Assembly: GCF_000967915.1 (NCBI RefSeq)
Contig: NC_022549.1
Location: 248,001 to 312,000 of the forward strand
Direction: 5' to 3'
Length of the DNA: 64,000 nucleotides
Source: Paracholeplasma brassicae
GTDB taxonomy: Bacteria; Bacillota_I; Bacilli_A; Acholeplasmatales; UBA5453
The translations under genes were made by a program, and so were the position numbers. The notes below the pieces were generated by a model. The model was not told where the DNA came from. It saw nothing but the letters and a program-made list of their open reading frames with translations, and did no database searches. Positions within the stretch are counted from its first letter, which is position 1. Each line of letters begins with the position of its first letter. Shown in pieces: positions 36,962 to 45,609 of the stretch.

Positions 36962-38656
36962 ATGCAAAAATTTAAAGATTATCAGTATCAACGACCAGAC
37001 GTCGATAAAATTAAACATGAATTAGTTTCGATAAAAGAACAACTGACAAAAGAAAAAGAGGTTGTTAACGTAATTGAACTAGTCAAAAAATACTTCTTGA
37101 TTCAAGATGAACTCGATACGCAAGGTCAACTCGTATCAATTCGAACTAGCCTAGATACAACCGATGAGTTTTACGATCAAGAACAAAGTTTTTTTGATGA
37201 GGTATCACCGGTTTTACAAGGTTTATTCACTGATATCAACAAAGTGATCTACCAAAGTGAGTTTAAACCACAATTAATTGAAACTTTTGGGGCGCATTAT
37301 TTTGACCAATTAAAAGTTTCAATTGAATCGTTTAGTGATGAAATTATCCCATTAATGATCGAAGAAAATAAACTCGCTTCAAAACAACAAAAATTGGTGG
37401 CATCGGCACAAATAGAGTTTGAAGGTGGCGTTTATAACCTAAGTCAAATGGCACCATTTACACAAAGTTTGAGTCGTGAAACAAGAAAACAAGCACAACT
37501 AGTAATTTCAAATTTCTTTGAATCGATTGAATCCGACATTGATGACATCTATGATAACATGGTGAAAGTGCGTCATGAAATGGCGCAAAAACTGGGTTAT
37601 AAGAACTATGTGGAACTCGGATATCAACGATTAGGTAGAACAGATTATAACGCCTCAGATGTCAAAGCATATCGTAAACAAATAAAACGTGACGTTGTGC
37701 CTGTCGTCGAAGAACTCGTTAAAAGAAAAGCAAAACGTTTAGGGATTAATGATTTAAAGAGCTACGATACAATTAGTTTCTTATCAGGTAATCCAACACC
37801 AAAAGGCGACAAAGATTTTTTAGTCAATCATGCTAAAACAATGTATAAAGAACTATCAAAAGAAACCGACGAATTCTTTAATTTTATGGTCGATTCAGAG
37901 CTTTTAGAGCTTGATTCTAAAAAAGGCAAAGCAGGCGGTGGCTATTGTACGTTCATTCCAAGCTATAAAGCACCGTTTATCTTCGCAAATTTCAATGGCA
38001 CGTCACACGATGTCGATGTTCTTACACACGAAGCTGGTCACGCATTTCAAGTTTATCAAGCGAGAGATTTCATTAATCCGATGCAACGCTTCCCTGGTTA
38101 TGAAGCTTGTGAAATACACTCAATGAGTATGGAGTTTTTTGCTTGGCCATGGATGGAATTATTTTTTAAAGAAGATAAAGAAAAATACTATTTCTCACAC
38201 TTGAGTGGTGCAATTTCATTCCTACCTTATGGGGCATTAGTTGATGAATTTCAACATGAAGTTTATGAAAATCCACAAATGACAAAAGAAGAAAGAAAAG
38301 CGACCTGGGCGCGTCTTGAAAAAGTCTATTTACCATCAAAAGACTACGGCGAAGATGCGTTTATGAAAAAAGGTACTTACTGGTACAGACAAGGCCATAT
38401 TTTTGGAAGTCCATTTTATTACATCGACTACACCTTAGCTCAAGTATGTGCCTTTCAATACTGGATTAGGGACCATCGAAACCATGAAGAGGCTTGGAAG
38501 TCGTATGTCGATTTGTGTAAATTAGGCGGTGCATACGGGTTTGTTGAGTTAATGAGACGTTCAAACTTGAATAGTCCGTTTGTTGATGGCACAATAAAAC
38601 AAACCATCGAACCACTTAAGGCATTCTTAGATACGATCGATGATACTAAATTATAA
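36962..38656 (+). CDS. pepF: M3-family oligoendopeptidase (PepF-like)
   Basis: A cytoplasmic zinc metallopeptidase that cuts short peptides. The zinc motif LTHEAGHAFQ has its HExxH at residues 356-360, and the third ligand lies in YEACEIHSMSMEFFAW about 25 residues later. The long helical N-terminal half and 564-residue length fit the M3 oligoendopeptidase family. GGAGGG precedes ATG 36962. It stands as a single transcription unit between two terminators. Substrate range cannot be read from sequence; peptides from import or protein turnover are likely. Confidence 0.9.
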   Translation: MQKFKDYQYQRPDVDKIKHELVSIKEQLTKEKEVVNVIELVKKYFLIQDELDTQGQLVSIRTSLDTTDEFYDQEQSFFDEVSPVLQGLFTDINKVIYQSEFKPQLIETFGAHYFDQLKVSIESFSDEIIPLMIEENKLASKQQKLVASAQIEFEGGVYNLSQMAPFTQSLSRETRKQAQLVISNFFESIESDIDDIYDNMVKVRHEMAQKLGYKNYVELGYQRLGRTDYNASDVKAYRKQIKRDVVPVVEELVKRKAKRLGINDLKSYDTISFLSGNPTPKGDKDFLVNHAKTMYKELSKETDEFFNFMVDSELLELDSKKGKAGGGYCTFIPSYKAPFIFANFNGTSHDVDVLTHEAGHAFQVYQARDFINPMQRFPGYEACEIHSMSMEFFAWPWMELFFKEDKEKYYFSHLSGAISFLPYGALVDEFQHEVYENPQMTKEERKATWARLEKVYLPSKDYGEDAFMKKGTYWYRQGHIFGSPFYYIDYTLAQVCAFQYWIRDHRNHEEAWKSYVDLCKLGGAYGFVELMRRSNLNSPFVDGTIKQTIEPLKAFLDTIDDTKL

Positions 38657-38662
38657 TACTTA

Positions 38663-38691
38663 GAAACCGAGATACTCGGTTTCTTTTTTTC
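38663..38691 (+). terminator. Terminator after pepF
   Basis: GAAACCGAG and CTCGGTTTC form a perfect 9-bp stem with a three-base loop, followed by seven Ts. Confidence 0.95.
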
Positions 38692-38703
38692 TAAGCATAT
38701 GAA

Positions 38704-38732
38704 TTGATAATATTTCGAATTTGAACTATAAT
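38704..38732 (+). promoter_or_regulatory. Promoter upstream of the dioxygenase-MarR operon
   Basis: TTGATA (38704-38709) and TATAAT (38727-38732) with a 17-base spacer. It lies about 200 bases from the start codon, leaving a long leader. Confidence 0.7.
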
Positions 38733-38794
38733 AACAGTATAAGACATATTAATCAAGGATTATAGCGAATTATTGATTCAAAATTTTTATTGAA

Positions 38795-38846
38795 AATCAT
38801 AGAGTTTCATAAGATGCCTTTATAAAGGTTTAAAGTATCTATGATT
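38795..38846 (+). promoter_or_regulatory. Inverted repeat in the long leader of the dioxygenase operon
   Basis: AATCATAGA (38795-38803) and TCTATGATT (38838-38846) are perfect 9-bp complements and enclose a second palindrome, CCTTTATAAAGG (38817-38828). It could be an RNA structure or a binding site for the MarR regulator encoded two genes downstream. There is no T run, so it is not a terminator. Confidence 0.6.
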
Positions 38847-38930
38847 AGTCGATTAATGCGTAATTTTATATGGATTGATATGATTATATTACATAAAAAA
38901 CATATGAATAATTAAAAGGAGATTGATATT

Positions 38931-39917
38931 ATGAAAAAATTAAGTGGTATTCACCATATTACAGCAATCACAAGCGATGCATACAAAATTTACCGATTTT
39001 TCAACGACATCTTAGGTCTAAGGTTGGTAAAAAAGACCGTTAACCAAGATGACGTTAACACCTACCATTTGTTCTTTTCGGATGCGATTGGTCAAGCCGG
39101 AACAGATATGACATTTTTTGATTTCAACGGCATACAGAAAGCGACGAGAGGAACTGATGAGCTTTCGATTTCTGGTTTTAGAGTCAAAGACGATCAGTCT
39201 CTTGAGTATTATCAGAAACGGTTTGATTATTATGACGTTAAACACGGCCCAATCGAAACTCTTTTTGGACGTAAAATGATGTTTTTTGAGGATTTTGATG
39301 GACAACGTTACGCGTTGTTTTCAGATCAAACAACAACTGAATCATTTAATGGCGTTCCTTTCGATAAAAGTTCAGTTCCAAATGAGTATCAAATTGTTGG
39401 GTTAGGACCTGTTTTTATTACCGTGTCTCGCTTTGACTATTTTAAGCAAGTATTAACTGAGGGTTTATTTTTGACTCACGTTGGTAGTGAATCTAATATG
39501 CACTTATTTGAAATGGGTGAAGGTGGCAACGGTGCTTCATTGATTATTATCGAAGATTCGAGTAAAATAAGAGGTATGCAAGGCTATGGGGCAATTCATC
39601 ACATTGCATTTCGAGTAAAAGACCAAACGGAATTAAACGAGTGGATTGACTACATGAACCAAATCGGTGCAGGTAATTCTGGATTTGTTGATCGATTTTA
39701 CTTTCAATCGCTTTATACAAGGTTATATCCAAATGTCTTATTTGAGTTCGCCACTGACGGGCCGGGATTTGTTGATGAACAAGAATCTTTAGAGTTACTA
39801 GGGACAACGCTAGCGTTACCGCCAAAGTTTGTCAATCGAAGACAAGAGATTGAAAAGAAGGTTCGCCCGCTTGACACGTCAGATGTAATTCTAACAAAAG
39901 AAAAGGAGTATTTCTAA
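38931..39917 (+). CDS. VOC-family ring-cleaving dioxygenase-like protein (MhqO-like)
   Basis: 328 residues built of two glyoxalase/extradiol-dioxygenase modules. The N terminus reads GIHHITAITSDAYKIYRFF, NDILGLRLVKKTVNQDD and LFFSDAIGQAGTDMTFFDF, close to Bacillus MhqO/MhqA proteins induced by hydroquinones; the second module begins GAIHHIAFRVKDQ and has LFEFATDGPGF, giving the His/Glu metal ligands. It is followed after one base by a MarR gene, matching MhqR regulation of such enzymes. Probable role: detoxification of quinones or similar electrophiles. The true substrate is unknown. Confidence 0.85.
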   Translation: MKKLSGIHHITAITSDAYKIYRFFNDILGLRLVKKTVNQDDVNTYHLFFSDAIGQAGTDMTFFDFNGIQKATRGTDELSISGFRVKDDQSLEYYQKRFDYYDVKHGPIETLFGRKMMFFEDFDGQRYALFSDQTTTESFNGVPFDKSSVPNEYQIVGLGPVFITVSRFDYFKQVLTEGLFLTHVGSESNMHLFEMGEGGNGASLIIIEDSSKIRGMQGYGAIHHIAFRVKDQTELNEWIDYMNQIGAGNSGFVDRFYFQSLYTRLYPNVLFEFATDGPGFVDEQESLELLGTTLALPPKFVNRRQEIEKKVRPLDTSDVILTKEKEYF

Positions 39918-39918
39918 G

Positions 39919-40347
39919 ATGGAAAAAAACAAGAATGTCACCATATTATTTCGTGCAACTGGCAGTCTACAACAATTAGTTAAAAAAGATGTGGCAAAAC
40001 ATGATTTAAATATTAGTGAGTTTTCGACGTTAGAAGTTCTCTATGCCAAAGGTGCTTTATCCGTTCAAGACATTTGTGATCTGGTTTTGATCGCAAACAG
40101 TTCAATGTCTTATGTCCTTGATAAGCTTGAAAAAAGACAATTGATTTCAAGAGTTAAAAATGAGTCAGACAAACGATATTTCACCGTCTCACTAACTGAA
40201 GAAGGACAAGTGTTTATGAAGAAAGTGATGAAAGAACATTTGAAAAACATTCAACCTGTTTTTGACGTGCTAAGTAAAGAAGAACAAGAAGAGTTAAAGC
40301 GTATGTTAAAGCTTGTAGGTAAAAAGGCTGAAGAGCTAACTAAATAA
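39919..40347 (+). CDS. MarR-family transcriptional regulator (MhqR-like position)
   Basis: 142 residues with a winged helix: LSVQDICDLVLIANSSMSYV then LDKLEKRQLISRVKNESDKR and YFTVSLTEEGQ. The start lies one base after the dioxygenase stop, behind AAAGGAG, so the pair is one operon. MarR proteins beside electrophile-detoxifying enzymes usually repress them; a conserved single cysteine is seen in DICDLV and could act as a sensor, which is inference. Confidence 0.85.
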   Translation: MEKNKNVTILFRATGSLQQLVKKDVAKHDLNISEFSTLEVLYAKGALSVQDICDLVLIANSSMSYVLDKLEKRQLISRVKNESDKRYFTVSLTEEGQVFMKKVMKEHLKNIQPVFDVLSKEEQEELKRMLKLVGKKAEELTK

Positions 40348-40384
40348 AAAAAACAGCTTAGATGTCAAAATCTAGGCTGTTTTG
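40346..40384. terminator. Bidirectional terminator between convergent marR and trxB
   Basis: AAAACAGC-TTAGAT pairs with ATCTA-GGCTGTTTT; A-rich on one flank and T-rich on the other, so it can end transcription from both sides. It overlaps the trxB stop codon. Confidence 0.85.
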
Positions 40385-41229
40385 CTTTTTAAGTACTTTT
40401 TTAAAGAAATGGCTGTTTGCATCCCATCATTGGATGCTTTTGTGATTTGTAAAACACCGCCAATGGCATCGCCACAAGCGAATAAACCCTCCACGTTGGT
40501 TTGATAGTCTTGATCGACAATCAAATTACCATTTTCGACAACTGCACCAATCCGTGTGGCAAAATCTGCGGCACTTGGTGTACCTAAGGCGACAAATATA
40601 CCTTGTACGTCATAATGAGTATCAGCAGTCAAAATGTGCGTGACACCGAATTCATCACCTTTGATTTCTGTGATGATGTCTTTGACAACGGGGTAATTAA
40701 CGTCAACCGTTAACTCATGGCCGTTTGTAAAAATTGTGATGTCGTTGGTTAGGTATTCCATATCTTTTAATTCGTGAAACATATAGTCATTATAACCAAC
40801 AAGAGCTAACTTCTTTTGTCTAAAGAAGAAGCCATCGCAAGTGACACAGAAGCTAATGCCTTTACCTTTGAATTGGTTAAAGCCTTTAATTTTAAGTGTC
40901 TGTCTTGCTTTTCCGGTAGCTAAAATAACGGTTTTGCTTTCAAATGTATGTTTGCTTGTTATGACAGAGAAATCAGTTAATTTATCAATCGCAATCACTT
41001 CCTCAGAAATGACTTCGATACCTAAATCCTTGGCTTGCTTTATGCCTAAGTCAAGTAGTTGTGACCCTGTGACACCGCCTGGAAAACCATAATAGTTATC
41101 AATTAGTGTGTCATGAGCCATTGCCCCACCTGGTTTAGAGATAACTAAAACATTCTTATTTGAACGTTTTAGATAAATCGCAGCAGTGATCCCAGCGGGA
41201 CCACTACCGATGACGATTGTATCGTACAT
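40372..41229 (-). CDS. trxB: Thioredoxin reductase-like flavoprotein lacking NADPH-binding motifs
   Basis: 285 residues from ATG 41229 (reading TAATATG with the trxA stop). FAD motif IGSGPAGITAA at residues 7-17, redox pair CVTCD at C128/C131 and the C-terminal GLFACGDAIGGVLQITKASN are standard for thioredoxin reductases. The second nucleotide fold is not: where NADPH enzymes have GGGxSA and HRRxxxR, this one has LVGYNDYMFHE and TIFTNGHEL. The electron donor may therefore not be NADPH; ferredoxin-dependent flavin thioredoxin reductases of clostridia are one known precedent. It is coupled to trxA. A start at TTG 41241 is possible. Confidence 0.85.
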   Translation of the reverse strand: MYDTIVIGSGPAGITAAIYLKRSNKNVLVISKPGGAMAHDTLIDNYYGFPGGVTGSQLLDLGIKQAKDLGIEVISEEVIAIDKLTDFSVITSKHTFESKTVILATGKARQTLKIKGFNQFKGKGISFCVTCDGFFFRQKKLALVGYNDYMFHELKDMEYLTNDITIFTNGHELTVDVNYPVVKDIITEIKGDEFGVTHILTADTHYDVQGIFVALGTPSAADFATRIGAVVENGNLIVDQDYQTNVEGLFACGDAIGGVLQITKASNDGMQTAISLKKYLKSKTA

Positions 41230-41230
41230 A

Positions 41231-41542
41231 TTAAACGCCAAGTAATCTTCTTAATTCGTCTTTTTGACGAACACCTACAGTATTACCAGCTAGTTTTCCG
41301 TTTTTGAAAACTAAAATGGTTGGAATACTCATGATTCTAAACTCATTTGCAAGTTCTGGTTGTTCATCAACATTTACTTTTCCAACGACAGCTAATCCAT
41401 CGACTTCAGATGCTAATTGCTCAACAATTGGTCCTAACATTTGACATGGACGGCACCATGCTGCCCAAAAATCGACTAACACAGGTTTGTCACTTTGTAA
41501 AACGATCTCTTTAAAATTTTCTTTTGTAATGGTTTTTGCCAT
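41231..41542 (-). CDS. trxA: Thioredoxin with CRPC active site
   Basis: 103 residues. VLVDFWAAWCRPCQMLGP holds the redox cysteines C30 and C33, and MSIPTILVFKNGK has the cis-proline. The dipeptide between the cysteines is Arg-Pro, not the usual Gly-Pro. ATG 41542 is eight bases after AGGAGGT; an upstream start at 41578 would add a non-conserved extension. It is the first gene of the minus-strand trxA-trxB operon, divergent from ecfA1. Confidence 0.95.
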   Translation of the reverse strand: MAKTITKENFKEIVLQSDKPVLVDFWAAWCRPCQMLGPIVEQLASEVDGLAVVGKVNVDEQPELANEFRIMSIPTILVFKNGKLAGNTVGVRQKDELRRLLGV

Positions 41543-41625
41543 AAAAAGGCACCTCCTATAAATAATTTCCTTATTCATTATAAACGTTAACGCAGTATAA
41601 ATCTAGTAATTTGCAACAAATATTA

Positions 41626-41634
41626 TGTTATAAT
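41626..41634 (+). promoter_or_regulatory. Extended -10 promoter of the ecfA1 operon
   Basis: TGTTATAAT is a TGn-TATAAT extended -10, 27 bases before the ATG; no good -35 is seen, which extended -10 promoters tolerate. Confidence 0.65.
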
Positions 41635-41660
41635 AGATAAGGTATATAGAAGGTGAAGAA

Positions 41661-42476
41661 ATGGCAAAAATATCCGTTGAAAATTTAAAATTTTCTTATA
41701 ATAGTAAAGATGAGGCAATTAAAGAGTTGTCTTTTTCAATTGAAGAAGGCAAATGGGTGTGTGTGGTTGGCCATAATGGTTCAGGAAAATCCACACTAGC
41801 AAAACTATTAATTGGACTTTTAAAAGCCGATGAAGGTAAAATAGTCATTGATGGGCTTGAAATGAACGCAGAAAATGTTCACGACATAAGAAAAAAAGTT
41901 GGGATTGTGTTTCAAAATCCAGACAATCAGTTTGTTGGAGTAACCGTAAAGCATGACATTGCTTTTGGTCTTGAAAACCAATGCGTAAAACAAGAGAAAA
42001 TGGTTGAACTGGTAGAAGAGTTCTCAAAAGTTGTTGGGATGAATGAATACCTAAATAAAGAACCACATCAACTCTCTGGTGGACAAAAACAACGCGTCGC
42101 AATCGCAGGTGCACTTGCGATGAATCAAGACATCATGATTTTTGATGAAGCAACATCAATGCTAGATCCTGAAGGGACCAAAGAGATTACGAACTTCATT
42201 GTTCGGTTGAACAAAGAGTTAAAAAAGACAATCATTGCGATCACACACGACCTAGAGTTTGCTAGACGAGCCGATCACATCATCGTCCTAAATAAAGGCT
42301 CTGTTGTTCTTGAGGGAACACCCGATGATGTTTTTAAGCATCAAGATATTTTAGAACAAACCGATTTAGATATTCCTTTTGGTCTTAAGGTTTATCAACA
42401 AATCATTAAAGATGAAGTGTTAAAGAATAAAAAGGAATTGGTCGATAAAGCATGGGCATACAGTTTAAAGAAGTAA
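41661..42476 (+). CDS. ecfA1: ECF transporter ATPase EcfA1
   Basis: One of two ATPases of the energy-coupling factor module that drives vitamin or metal uptake with exchangeable S components. Walker A GHNGSGKSTLAKLL, signature LSGGQKQRVAIAGAL, Walker B IMIFDEATSMLDPEG and the ITHDLEFA switch histidine are intact. 271 residues. It overlaps ecfA2 by 25 bases in another frame. Confidence 0.95.
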   Translation: MAKISVENLKFSYNSKDEAIKELSFSIEEGKWVCVVGHNGSGKSTLAKLLIGLLKADEGKIVIDGLEMNAENVHDIRKKVGIVFQNPDNQFVGVTVKHDIAFGLENQCVKQEKMVELVEEFSKVVGMNEYLNKEPHQLSGGQKQRVAIAGALAMNQDIMIFDEATSMLDPEGTKEITNFIVRLNKELKKTIIAITHDLEFARRADHIIVLNKGSVVLEGTPDDVFKHQDILEQTDLDIPFGLKVYQQIIKDEVLKNKKELVDKAWAYSLKK

Positions 42477-43303
42477 GTTACTTTTATCGAGGGATTAAAA
42501 ATGAATCCTTCGAGGCAATTAACCAAATTAATTTGGTGATTGAAGACCATGAATTTTTAGCAATCTGTGGACAAACAGGTAGTGGTAAAACCACGCTTGT
42601 TCAACACATGAACGCATTACTACAACCTTCAAAGGGAGAAGTTCAAATTTATGAACACACAATCCCGGTGAAAAAAAGAACCGACAAAATAGGGCCGATA
42701 CGTAAACGTGTGGGACTTGTTTTTCAATTTCCAGAATACCAATTATTTGAAGAGACCATATTAAAAGATATCATGTTTGGTCCGAAAAATTTTGGATTAT
42801 CAGATCAAGAGGCAGAACAAAGAGCTAGAGAAGCGGCTTTATTATGCAAAATTCCTGAAGAGCTATTGTCTAAGTCACCATTTCGAATCAGCGGGGGTCA
42901 AATGCGAAGAGTCGCCATTGCAGGTATACTTGCAATGAAACCCGATATGCTTGTTTTAGATGAACCAACCAGAGGGCTAGACCCTAAAGGTTCAAAAGAA
43001 ATGATGGCATTATTTAATGAACTGCACGACAAACACGGCATCACCATTGTTTTAATATCACATGACATGGATATTGTCTCAAGATATGCAAAACGAATCA
43101 TTGTGATGGACAAAGCTAAAATAGCATTTGATGGGACAAAAGAAACGTTATTTCTCGATCCTAATTTTGAATCTTACCATTTGGCAAGACCTCAAGCGTA
43201 TGAAATGATGACCTATTTATCCGAAAGCTTGAACATCCCGTTTAAGCAAGTCTTTACAGAAGAAGAACTCCTTGAGTATTTAAAGGAGGTCAATCATGAA
43301 TAA
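42452..43303 (+). CDS. ecfA2: ECF transporter ATPase EcfA2
   Basis: 283 residues. Walker A GQTGSGKTTLVQHM, Q-loop VFQFPEYQLFEETI (a phrase typical of EcfA2), signature RISGGQMRRVAIAGIL, and Walker B MLVLDEPTRGLDPKG. Works as a heterodimer with EcfA1. AAAGGAGG near its 3' end starts ecfT, which it overlaps by eight bases. Confidence 0.95.
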   Translation: MGIQFKEVSYFYRGIKNESFEAINQINLVIEDHEFLAICGQTGSGKTTLVQHMNALLQPSKGEVQIYEHTIPVKKRTDKIGPIRKRVGLVFQFPEYQLFEETILKDIMFGPKNFGLSDQEAEQRAREAALLCKIPEELLSKSPFRISGGQMRRVAIAGILAMKPDMLVLDEPTRGLDPKGSKEMMALFNELHDKHGITIVLISHDMDIVSRYAKRIIVMDKAKIAFDGTKETLFLDPNFESYHLARPQAYEMMTYLSESLNIPFKQVFTEEELLEYLKEVNHE

Positions 43304-44270
43304 CATTACAATTGGTCAATACGTCCCAGGGGATTCCTGGATTTATAAAATGGATCCAAGGATCAAAATTATCGCCTTGGTCTTAGCTTTAGTAGTGACA
43401 TTTACAATCTCAAGTTTTAATCACATGGCCGTTTTACTAGTTCTGACGCTCATGATGATTTTAACGACGGGGATTCCGTTCTTAAAAATGATCAAAGGAA
43501 TGAAGGCGCTGTTGTTTTTATTAACCTTTACCTTTGTGATTCAAGTGTTTTATGTGCAGTCTGGCAACCTACTGTTTGAAACCGATATGCATTTATCTTT
43601 TTCATCGATAGGGGCTTTAGTTGTTTTAATTGTGCTATATAACATTGCGAAAAAACGAACAAAATTCAAATCAACGCTATTTCTAGCATTTGTTTTTATG
43701 GTGTTTTTCTTACAAGCCGTTTTACCTTATGGAAAGATATTTTCTTACGAATTTAACTTATACGAAGGTGGTTTATACAAGACTGGGTTCTTGCTTTTCC
43801 GTATTTTGATCGTTGTAATGCTCTCGTCCTTGTTGACATTTACGACGATGCCAACGGATTTAAACAACGGCCTTGAATCTGTATTAAAACCGTTTAAAGT
43901 GGTTCGATTTCCAGTGGCAGAACTTTCAATGATGTTATCAATTACTTTAAGGTTTATTCCGACGTTACTAGATGAAACAACAAAAATCATGAAGGCACAA
44001 GCCAGCCGTGGGGTTGAGTTTAGTGAATCTAAGTTAAAAGACAAGATCTCACAAATCATCAGTTTGTTAATTCCAATATTTGTTATATCATTTAAACGCG
44101 CAGAAGATCTAGCCAACGCAATGGAAGCTCGTGGCTACGTCATTGGTGCGAAACGCACAAAAATCGATCAAATGAAATTAGGTCTTGTGGATCTTGTTTC
44201 TGTGTCGATATTAGTACTTCTTTTAACCTTTAATATTCTTGTAAATACAGGCGTTATTCATGCGTTATAA
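43296..44270 (+). CDS. ecfT: ECF transporter membrane subunit EcfT
   Basis: 324 residues, several membrane segments. The start GQYVPGDSWIYKMDPRIKI and the two coupling helices with Ala-Arg-Gly-type motifs (MKAQASRGVEF and NAMEARGYVIG) that touch the ATPases are diagnostic. It is about 55 residues longer than many EcfT proteins owing to a lysine-rich loop and extra hydrophobic segment around residues 100-150. No S component is encoded nearby. Overlaps truA by 11 bases. Confidence 0.93.
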   Translation: MNNITIGQYVPGDSWIYKMDPRIKIIALVLALVVTFTISSFNHMAVLLVLTLMMILTTGIPFLKMIKGMKALLFLLTFTFVIQVFYVQSGNLLFETDMHLSFSSIGALVVLIVLYNIAKKRTKFKSTLFLAFVFMVFFLQAVLPYGKIFSYEFNLYEGGLYKTGFLLFRILIVVMLSSLLTFTTMPTDLNNGLESVLKPFKVVRFPVAELSMMLSITLRFIPTLLDETTKIMKAQASRGVEFSESKLKDKISQIISLLIPIFVISFKRAEDLANAMEARGYVIGAKRTKIDQMKLGLVDLVSVSILVLLLTFNILVNTGVIHAL

Positions 44271-44988
44271 GCTAATTGTTTCTTATGATGGTTCTAATTA
44301 TCATGGGTTTCAAAAACAAAACAATGGGCTTGGGGTTGAAGAAGTAATAGAAACGGCATTATTTCAAATAACAAAGGAAGAAACAAACATTGTTGGATCT
44401 GGTAGAACCGATAGAGGTGTCCATGCGTATGGGCAAGTCTGTCATTTTGATTCAAGCGTTAATTTGCAAGAATCCAATTGGACAAAAGCACTGAATACGT
44501 TTTTACCAAGCGATATTAGAGTGATAAGCGTAACTGAGGTTTCTGATGATTTTCATGCCAGATTTCACGCAAAGAAGAAAAAGTATTCATACGTAATTAC
44601 GAGAAAATACGATTTATTTAAACGAAACCATCAAACCTATATTCACTACCCACTAGATGTGAGATTAATGAAAGAGGCCTTGATGGATTTTGTTGGCAAA
44701 CATGATTTTTATGGTTTTTCTACTTATGTCATTAATAAACCAACAATTAAAGAGATTTTTGAGGCAACATTAACAGAAGATGGCGACAAAATTGTCATTT
44801 CTTTTGTTGCTGATGGCTTTTTAAAATACATGGTTAGAAGCATGGTTGGTACCCTAATTGATATTGGCAGAGGAAAACTAAGTAAAGACATCGTTAAAGA
44901 AGTATTAGAAAGTAAAGATCGAAGTAAAGCTGGTAAAACAGCAAAACCCGAAGGTTTATACCTAGAATATGTCTTATATGACGAATAG
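44260..44988 (+). CDS. truA: tRNA pseudouridine synthase A
   Basis: Makes pseudouridine at tRNA positions 38-40. 242 residues; the catalytic Asp lies in GSGRTDRGVHAYGQ, with YDGSNYHGFQKQ at the N terminus and FLKYMVRSMVGTLIDIGRGK in the C-terminal half. Overlap with ecfT and the ecfA1-A2-T-truA order are widespread in Firmicutes. Confidence 0.96.
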   Translation: MRYKLIVSYDGSNYHGFQKQNNGLGVEEVIETALFQITKEETNIVGSGRTDRGVHAYGQVCHFDSSVNLQESNWTKALNTFLPSDIRVISVTEVSDDFHARFHAKKKKYSYVITRKYDLFKRNHQTYIHYPLDVRLMKEALMDFVGKHDFYGFSTYVINKPTIKEIFEATLTEDGDKIVISFVADGFLKYMVRSMVGTLIDIGRGKLSKDIVKEVLESKDRSKAGKTAKPEGLYLEYVLYDE

Positions 44989-45006
44989 CATTAGAGGAGG
45001 AAAATC

Positions 45007-45609
45007 ATGTTTATTACATTTGAAGGCGGCGAGGGGTCAGGGAAGACCACGTTAATCGCAGCTTTAAGAAGTTATTTAGAAGAAATGAATTTATCGGTAG
45101 TGACAACTAGAGAACCAGGTGGCTCAAGAATTGCTGAGAAAATTAGAAAAGTCATTTTAGATATTGAAAATACGGATATGACACCTAGAACTGAGGCGCT
45201 TCTTTATGCGGCCTCTCGAGTCCAACATCTAGATGAAGTCGTTATACCGGCATTAAACGCTAATCAAGTTGTTTTATGTGACAGGTATTTAGATTCCTCT
45301 TTGGCTTATCAAGGCTACGCAAGAGGTTTAGGTTTTGAATCTGTATTAAAAATTAACACTTACGCTCTTGATTACTTACCTAACTTAACATTTTATATTG
45401 ATTTAGATCCTAACATCGGATTAGAACGCATCAAAAATCGCTCTCAAAATCGACTCGATAAAGAGCAGTTGGCGTTTCATTTGAAGGTTAGAGAAGGTTA
45501 TTTAAAACTAGCAGAGCTATATAAAGATCGCATTAGTGTGATTAACGGGAATCAACCGATAGAAGACATAATCAAGGAAGTTCTAGCGAAAATTAAGGAA
45601 GTGATTTAA
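45007..45609 (+). CDS. tmk: Thymidylate kinase
   Basis: Phosphorylates dTMP to dTDP. 200 residues; P-loop [26 protein letters not shown], and the DR[YH] motif [20 protein letters not shown] precedes ATG 45007. Starts the tmk-holB-ricT-trmN6-rsmI cluster and overlaps holB by one base. Confidence 0.96.
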   Translation: MFITFEGGEGSGKTTLIAALRSYLEEMNLSVVTTREPGGSRIAEKIRKVILDIENTDMTPRTEALLYAASRVQHLDEVVIPALNANQVVLCDRYLDSSLAYQGYARGLGFESVLKINTYALDYLPNLTFYIDLDPNIGLERIKNRSQNRLDKEQLAFHLKVREGYLKLAELYKDRISVINGNQPIEDIIKEVLAKIKEVI

